NCBI GenBank assembly: GCA_044433305.1
Contig: JAWXTS010000028.1
Location: forward strand, 1 to 18,297
Source of the DNA: JAWXTS01 sp044433305
GTDB lineage: Bacteria; Bacteroidota; Bacteroidia; Bacteroidales; Rikenellaceae
Direction: 5' to 3'
Length of the DNA stretch: 18,297 bases
The notes below the pieces were generated by a model. It saw nothing but the letters and a program-made list of their open reading frames with translations, was not told where the DNA came from and ran no database searches. Position numbers and translations under genes: made by a program. The stretch's first letter is position 1. Each line of letters begins with the position of its first letter. Shown here one piece after another: positions 14,126-18,297 of the stretch.

Positions 14126-15115
14126 ATGGAAACTGTTTTAAGCGGTATCAGGTCTACTGGTAACCTCCACCTAGGAAACTACTTCGGTGCATTGAAGAAC
14201 TTCGTTAAGATGCAACATGAAAATAACTGTCTATTCTTCATTGCTGACTACCACGCACTCACAACCCACCCTGACCCTACAAAGATAAATGGCAATGTTC
14301 GCGGTGTGCTAGCCGAGTACCTAGCTGCTGGCCTCGACCCAGAAGTTGCTACTATATATATCCAGAGTGACCTTCCACAGGTTGCCGAGCTATCATTGCT
14401 ACTGAGCATGCACGCCTATGTTGGTGAGCTGGAGCGCACAGCTTCTTTCAAAGAGAAAATCAGAAAACACCCAGACAACGTAAATGCAGGACTATTGACC
14501 TACCCTGTGCTTATGGCTGCCGATATATTGCTACACCGTGCACACAGAGTACCCGTGGGCAAGGACCAAGAGCAACACTTGGAGCTTACACGTCGCTTTG
14601 CACGTCGCTTCAACCAAATATACGGGGTAGAGTACTTCCCTGAGAGCCAAGCCTATAACTTCTCTGGAGAACTGATCAAAATCCCAGGACTAGACGGCAG
14701 CGGCAAGATGGGTAAGAGCGAGGGCAACGGACTTTACCTACGCGACACAGACGAACAAATACGCAAGAAAGTGATGAAAGCTGTTAGCGACAGCGGTCCT
14801 ACCGAGCCTAACTCTCCACTGAGCGAGCCAGCGGCGAACCTATTCACCCTACTTTCGGCCGTATCGACACCTGACACAGTACAGTATTTCAAAGATAAAT
14901 ATGCAAGCTGCGAAATCCGCTATGGCGACCTTAAGAAACAACTTGCCGAAGATATGATAGCTACCGTAGCTCCTATCCGCGAAAGAATAGCAGAATTTGA
15001 AGCACGCGAGGGCTACCTGTCTCAGGTTGCACGCGAGGGTGCCGAAAAAGCAGCTATCAGCGCAAACAAAACCGTTGCTGATGTTCGCGAGATAATGGGT
15101 ATCAAAAAGTTATAG
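14126..15115 (+). CDS. trpS: Tryptophanyl-tRNA synthetase
   Basis: Charges tRNA-Trp with tryptophan. This is a class I synthetase of 329 residues, the usual bacterial length. The HIGH-type motif is GNLHLGNY (12-19) and the KMSKS-type motif is KMGKS (194-198). The tryptophan-site region MAADILLHRA (130-139) and VPVGKDQEQHLELTR (143-157) are intact. An upstream in-frame ATG at 14069 would add 19 residues (MTTCPTKLLS...) not typical of the family and lying across the promoter, so METVLSGIRSTG is taken as the start. The ClC gene follows after 15 bases and is probably co-transcribed. No T-box or trp leader is seen. Confidence 0.97.
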   Translation: METVLSGIRSTGNLHLGNYFGALKNFVKMQHENNCLFFIADYHALTTHPDPTKINGNVRGVLAEYLAAGLDPEVATIYIQSDLPQVAELSLLLSMHAYVGELERTASFKEKIRKHPDNVNAGLLTYPVLMAADILLHRAHRVPVGKDQEQHLELTRRFARRFNQIYGVEYFPESQAYNFSGELIKIPGLDGSGKMGKSEGNGLYLRDTDEQIRKKVMKAVSDSGPTEPNSPLSEPAANLFTLLSAVSTPDTVQYFKDKYASCEIRYGDLKKQLAEDMIATVAPIRERIAEFEAREGYLSQVAREGAEKAAISANKTVADVREIMGIKKL

Positions 15116-15130
15116 GAATCCAATTCTGAA

Positions 15131-16936
15131 ATGACAATAGAAATTATTAAACAACAAGCGGTACGATTGATTCTATTCATCTACCGCTATCTTGTTATAA
15201 AATCAAGGTTGATGCCTCAGCGTCAACTGCTAATGGTGCTTGCCATAATAACTGGTCTTACTGCCGGTCTAGCAACTTACGTTTTCGAGCTGTTGCTACA
15301 CTGGTTCAAGGTTGGTCTTACGGGCTGGTTCAGGGTAGACTCGGCCAGCTTCTTCTACCTTATCTACCCTACCATAGGTATCATAATAGTATCCCTATTC
15401 GTAAAGTACATCGTCAAAGATAATATCGCCGAGGGTGTTACACGCGTGCTCTATGCCATGTCTAAGCGTGGCTCCAAGATTAAGACCCACAACAGCTACA
15501 CCTCTATCCTTGCCAGCTCGGCAACAATAGGATTTGGTGGTTCGGTTGGTCCCGAGGCTCCGATAGTGCTTACAGGTTCGGCCATAGGCTCGGGCATAGG
15601 ACAGTTCATGCGCCTGAATTACAAGAACGTAACTCTGCTGCTTAGCTGTGGTGCTGCCGCCGCCCTATCTGCAATATTCAAAGCCCCAATCACAGGTGTG
15701 ATATTCGTGCTAGAGATTCTTATGCTCGACATCACCGTAGGCTCCATAATACCACTTATCATCTCGTCTGTAACAGCCGTGACGCTGATGTTCTTCTTGA
15801 CAGGCTTCGATACCGTGTTCAAGATTGACACCACCAACATGTTTATATTGAGCCATATACCAGTATATATACTACTAGGTATAAGCTGCGGATTTATGTC
15901 TTATTACTTTACCACGGTAAACGCCAAGATGTCATCGGCCTTCTCAAAGATAAAGAGCATGTCCCACAAATGGCTATACGGTGGTGCCGTACTAGGACTT
16001 ATGATATTTGTGTTCCCCGCCCTATATGGCGAGGGATATGAAACAATAACAAGCCTGCTACACAACCATATAGACTCACTTTTTGACAACTCCATGTTCT
16101 ATAACTACCGCCACTTGAATTGGGTGGTGGCCATATACCTTGTGGTGACATTGATGTTCAAGGTTGTTGCAACATCGGCCACAACGGGAGCAGGCGGTAT
16201 AGGCGGAACCTTCGCCCCATCGCTATTCGTTGGTGCTATGACTGGAGCTACAATAACCTACATCCTGAATGCTTTCTTTGGCTTTAACTTGCCTATAATG
16301 CCATTTACGCTGGTGGGCATGGCAGGTGTGATGGCAGGTGTAATGAAGGCTCCACTGACCTCGGTCTTCCTTATTGCCGAGCTGTCAAACGGCTACTCGC
16401 TGTTCGTGCCTTTGATGCTTGTTGCTGCATCCTCTTTTGGTATCAGCTACTACTTCGAGCCAGACTCTATCTACACCAAGAAACTAAAACAACGAGGCGA
16501 GCTACTGACCCACAACAAAGACCGCTCGGTAATGGTATTCTTGAACCTCTCTAAGCTTATGGAAACCAACTTCTACCCTATCTCTATGAACACCAAATTG
16601 GGCGAAGTGGTAGACCTAATATCAAGCGTTAGAAGAAATATATTCCCCGTAGTGAGCAGTCAAGGTACGCTTCTTGGAGTAGTACAACTAGACGACCTGC
16701 GAGTGGATATGTTTAACCAGCAGAAGTACCGCAACCCCATAGACGACTACATGATACCTGCGCCAGATGTTATTTACGAGGACGAGGCGATACCTACCAT
16801 CATCAAGAAGTTTGACGACTCGTCGGTATGGATGCTTCCCGTGGTTAGTCGCAACATGAAGTATAAGGGTTTTATATCCAAATCACGTATTTTGGCAGCC
16901 TACCGTGAACAGCTACTAGAACTTACAGAAGAATAA
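15131..16936 (+). CDS. ClC-family chloride channel/transporter with C-terminal CBS pair
   Basis: An inner-membrane anion channel or anion/proton exchanger. In 601 residues the ClC domain covers about 30-440 and two CBS domains about 470-595. Key motifs are GSVGPEAP (137-144), with Glu142 as the extracellular gating glutamate, and GGIGGTFAPSLFVG for the third anion-binding segment. The first motif, GSGIP in E. coli ClC, is replaced by a diverged IAEGV. The position of the internal proton-path glutamate (E203 in E. coli ClC) appears to be Ile196 in FVLEILML, so the protein may be a channel or a loosely coupled exchanger. The CBS pair commonly binds adenine nucleotides. It lies in a likely operon with trpS, which implies nothing about shared function. 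Confidence 0.93.
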   Translation: MTIEIIKQQAVRLILFIYRYLVIKSRLMPQRQLLMVLAIITGLTAGLATYVFELLLHWFKVGLTGWFRVDSASFFYLIYPTIGIIIVSLFVKYIVKDNIAEGVTRVLYAMSKRGSKIKTHNSYTSILASSATIGFGGSVGPEAPIVLTGSAIGSGIGQFMRLNYKNVTLLLSCGAAAALSAIFKAPITGVIFVLEILMLDITVGSIIPLIISSVTAVTLMFFLTGFDTVFKIDTTNMFILSHIPVYILLGISCGFMSYYFTTVNAKMSSAFSKIKSMSHKWLYGGAVLGLMIFVFPALYGEGYETITSLLHNHIDSLFDNSMFYNYRHLNWVVAIYLVVTLMFKVVATSATTGAGGIGGTFAPSLFVGAMTGATITYILNAFFGFNLPIMPFTLVGMAGVMAGVMKAPLTSVFLIAELSNGYSLFVPLMLVAASSFGISYYFEPDSIYTKKLKQRGELLTHNKDRSVMVFLNLSKLMETNFYPISMNTKLGEVVDLISSVRRNIFPVVSSQGTLLGVVQLDDLRVDMFNQQKYRNPIDDYMIPAPDVIYEDEAIPTIIKKFDDSSVWMLPVVSRNMKYKGFISKSRILAAYREQLLELTEE

Positions 16937-16964
16937 AATTGCGTTATAAAACGTACCATAATGA

Positions 16965-17004
16965 ACAATTATTGTGCTGTTATGAACTTTTTTACGTATA
17001 TTTG
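16965..17004 (+). promoter_or_regulatory. Promoter of the acyltransferase gene with palindrome
   Basis: TATATTTG at 16997-17004 is an exact TAnnTTTG box, 26 bases before the ATG. A TTG at 16972-16974 lies 22 bases upstream, acceptable as the -33 element. This TTG sits within a small palindrome ACAAT-T-ATTGT (16965-16975). ATGAAC occurs at 16961-16966 and again at 16982-16987, 21 bp apart. This makes it the best-formed promoter in the window. No convincing terminator separates it from the ClC gene. Confidence 0.6.
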
Positions 17005-17030
17005 TACTACAAAAAAAATAAAACTATTAG

Positions 17031-17969
17031 ATGAAAGATATCATATCTCAAGTAGATAAAGACCTCATAAAGCAAGAACTCACTCCAGAGCGTTTTATAC
17101 GTAAAACCCACAAGGCCAATAACGTAATCTACGTAGTTAACGCACAGAATAGTCCCAACACAATGCTAGAAATAGGCCGCCTACGTGAGGAAACATTTCG
17201 TATGGCTGGTGGCGGAACAGGTGAACCTACCGACATAGATCAAGAGGACATGGCCGAAGGAGGTTATGAGCAACTGATAGTTTTTGATCCACAAGCAGAA
17301 GAAATAATCGGCGGTTACCGATTTATCATATCTCGCAACCAGAACCCAAAACACATGTCAACAGAGCACTACTTTAGCTTTAACGACAACTTCCGCAAGA
17401 AATACCTACCCTACACCATAGAACTTGGTCGCTCGTTTGTACAACCACACTACCAAGGTACTCGCACCAACTCAAAAGGACTATATTCTTTGGATAACCT
17501 ATGGGATGGTCTAGGTGCACTGATGGTGACAAACCCTGATATGAAATACTTTTTGGGCAAGGTAACAATGTATGGTAGCTATGACAAGCAAGCTCGCAAT
17601 ATGCTAATGTACTTTATGCAGAAGTACTTTGCCGATAACGAGAACCTTGTTGAGTCTATCAACCCCATAGAGCTAAATATCGACACCGAGGCTATGAAGG
17701 CCATATTTGTAGGCAACAGCTTCGAGGAGAACTACAAGATACTATCTAAACAAGTGAGGACCTTGAATGAGAATATACCGCCTCTAATCAACTCTTACAT
17801 CAACCTTTCTCCAACCATGAAAGTGTTTGGCACAGTTACCAACCCTGACTTTGGCGAAGTCGAAGAGACTGGCATACTAATAACCATGTCGGACATCTAT
17901 CCTGAGAAGTGTGAACGTCACACAAAGGACATGCTTCCCCCATCCAAGCCACTAGTTGTTCTTCGCTAA
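17031..17969 (+). CDS. GNAT-type N-acyltransferase, OlsB/GlsB-like
   Basis: Likely transfers an acyl chain from acyl carrier protein to an amino acid, as in the first step of ornithine- or glycine-lipid synthesis. The 312-residue protein matches the Acetyltransf_5/OlsB type. MLEIGRLREETFR (about 46-58) is the conserved start of the fold. It is followed by an acidic stretch (DIDQEDMAEGGYEQLIVFD), then IIGGYRFI, ELGRSFVQPHYQG and a helical C-terminal half. There is no signal peptide or membrane helix, so it would act at the cytoplasmic face. Bacteroides make glycine lipids with a GlsB-like and a GlsA-like pair encoded together. Here no GlsA partner is next to it in the window; it could follow to the right, but a strong terminator intervenes. 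Many such genes are labelled 'hemolysin' in databases, without basis. Confidence 0.8.
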   Translation: MKDIISQVDKDLIKQELTPERFIRKTHKANNVIYVVNAQNSPNTMLEIGRLREETFRMAGGGTGEPTDIDQEDMAEGGYEQLIVFDPQAEEIIGGYRFIISRNQNPKHMSTEHYFSFNDNFRKKYLPYTIELGRSFVQPHYQGTRTNSKGLYSLDNLWDGLGALMVTNPDMKYFLGKVTMYGSYDKQARNMLMYFMQKYFADNENLVESINPIELNIDTEAMKAIFVGNSFEENYKILSKQVRTLNENIPPLINSYINLSPTMKVFGTVTNPDFGEVEETGILITMSDIYPEKCERHTKDMLPPSKPLVVLR

Positions 17970-18139
17970 TAATTCTCTAGGTCGGAGGGTGAATAACTTA
18001 GGTTTTAGGACTGAAAGGCGGAGTATTTATTGCCAACAACTTAACGACTAACCTAACAACCAGCAGGTGGAAACGGACGACTGACTAGCAACTAACAACT
18101 GATTGGACTCCTCCCCACTTGAGAGATTATATAACTTTT
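17970..18139 (+). other. Possibly structured 3' region after the acyltransferase gene
   Basis: No ORF of note. Nested complementary segments enclose the interval: TCTCT (17974-17978) with AGAGA (18122-18126), GGAGG (17984-17988) with CCTCC (18110-18114), and TTAGGTT (17998-18004) with AACCTAA (18050-18056). The stretch ends in a strong terminator. It may be just a long 3' UTR or a 3'-derived small RNA. The nested order is suggestive, but each pair is short. Confidence 0.3.
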
Positions 18140-18180
18140 AAAAGCCACTTTGTGCATATTTCGCGCAAGGTGGCTTTTCT
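18140..18180 (+). terminator. Strong intrinsic terminator
   Basis: AAAAGCCACTTTGTG (18140-18154) pairs with CGCAAGGTGGCTTTT (18164-18178) over 15 bp with two G-U wobbles and a 9-base loop, followed by more T residues (CTTTTC). The A-run before and T-run after make it possibly bidirectional, so it may also stop a minus-strand gene beyond the right edge. Confidence 0.88.
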
Positions 18181-18183
18181 TTT

Positions 18184-18240
18184 CAGGCACACAGGCACAC
18201 AGGGTGTGCGGTCGCAGACCGACGGAGTTTAACACACACC
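18184..18240. repeat. Compact palindrome preceded by 8-bp tandem repeat
   Basis: CAGGCACA occurs twice in tandem at 18184-18199. GGTGTG (18203-18208) and CACACC (18235-18240) enclose the perfect hairpin CGGTC-GCA-GACCG (18209-18221). It resembles dispersed intergenic palindromic elements. I see no second copy in this window. The rest up to the right edge holds no gene I can support. Confidence 0.5.
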
Positions 18241-18297
18241 ATATCGTCTACTAAAACAGAGATACCAACCCTCGAAACACCATAAATACACACCAAG

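Overview
The window reads as chromosomal DNA of a Bacteroidota bacterium, probably Bacteroidales. Several genes are preceded by the phylum-specific -7 promoter box TAnnTTTG rather than a TATAAT box. Shine-Dalgarno sequences are mostly weak, and the gene families (Bacteroides-type tyrosine recombinase, LytS/LytTR pair, Bacteroidota-type ClC, glycine-lipid-type acyltransferase) fit. Leu CTA and Ile ATA codons are frequent. Genus cannot be fixed from this sequence alone.

Left part (1-3055): the first 450 codons of a glutamine-dependent asparagine synthetase (asnB) on the minus strand, running off the left edge. Upstream of it lies a solitary minus-strand tyrosine recombinase with no recognisable cargo. 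A short spacer follows with two overlapping micro-ORFs and a short direct repeat.

Centre (3056-10229): one co-directional plus-strand block. It encodes a complete MacAB-TolC-type tripartite export system: a TolC-like outer-membrane channel, a periplasmic adaptor, a MacB-type ATPase and an FtsX/MacB-type permease as separate proteins. A secreted Gly-rich protein with a faint Spy/CpxP (LTxxQ) look follows. After a strong palindrome and a second promoter come a LytS-type histidine kinase and a LytTR response regulator, closed by a clear intrinsic terminator. The likely logic is an envelope-sensing two-component system next to the pump it may control, with the small periplasmic protein as candidate chaperone or sensor partner.

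Gap (10230-11042): no credible gene. The left half is G-poor on the plus strand and carries degenerate 26-bp and 10-bp tandem repeats. The right half looks like an independent minus-strand transcription unit for a structured RNA of about 250 nt: a -7 box, three hairpins whose G-U wobbles work only on the minus strand, and a terminator with a U-run. This is the most interesting undescribed item in the window.

Right part (11043-18297): a minus-strand two-gene operon of an MsbA-like ABC exporter and a membrane-anchored AraC-family regulator. Divergent from it are trpS and a CBS-domain ClC chloride channel/transporter on the plus strand. Next is a separately promoted OlsB/GlsB-like N-acyltransferase with a long, possibly structured 3' region and a strong terminator. 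The right edge carries a compact palindrome and no visible gene.
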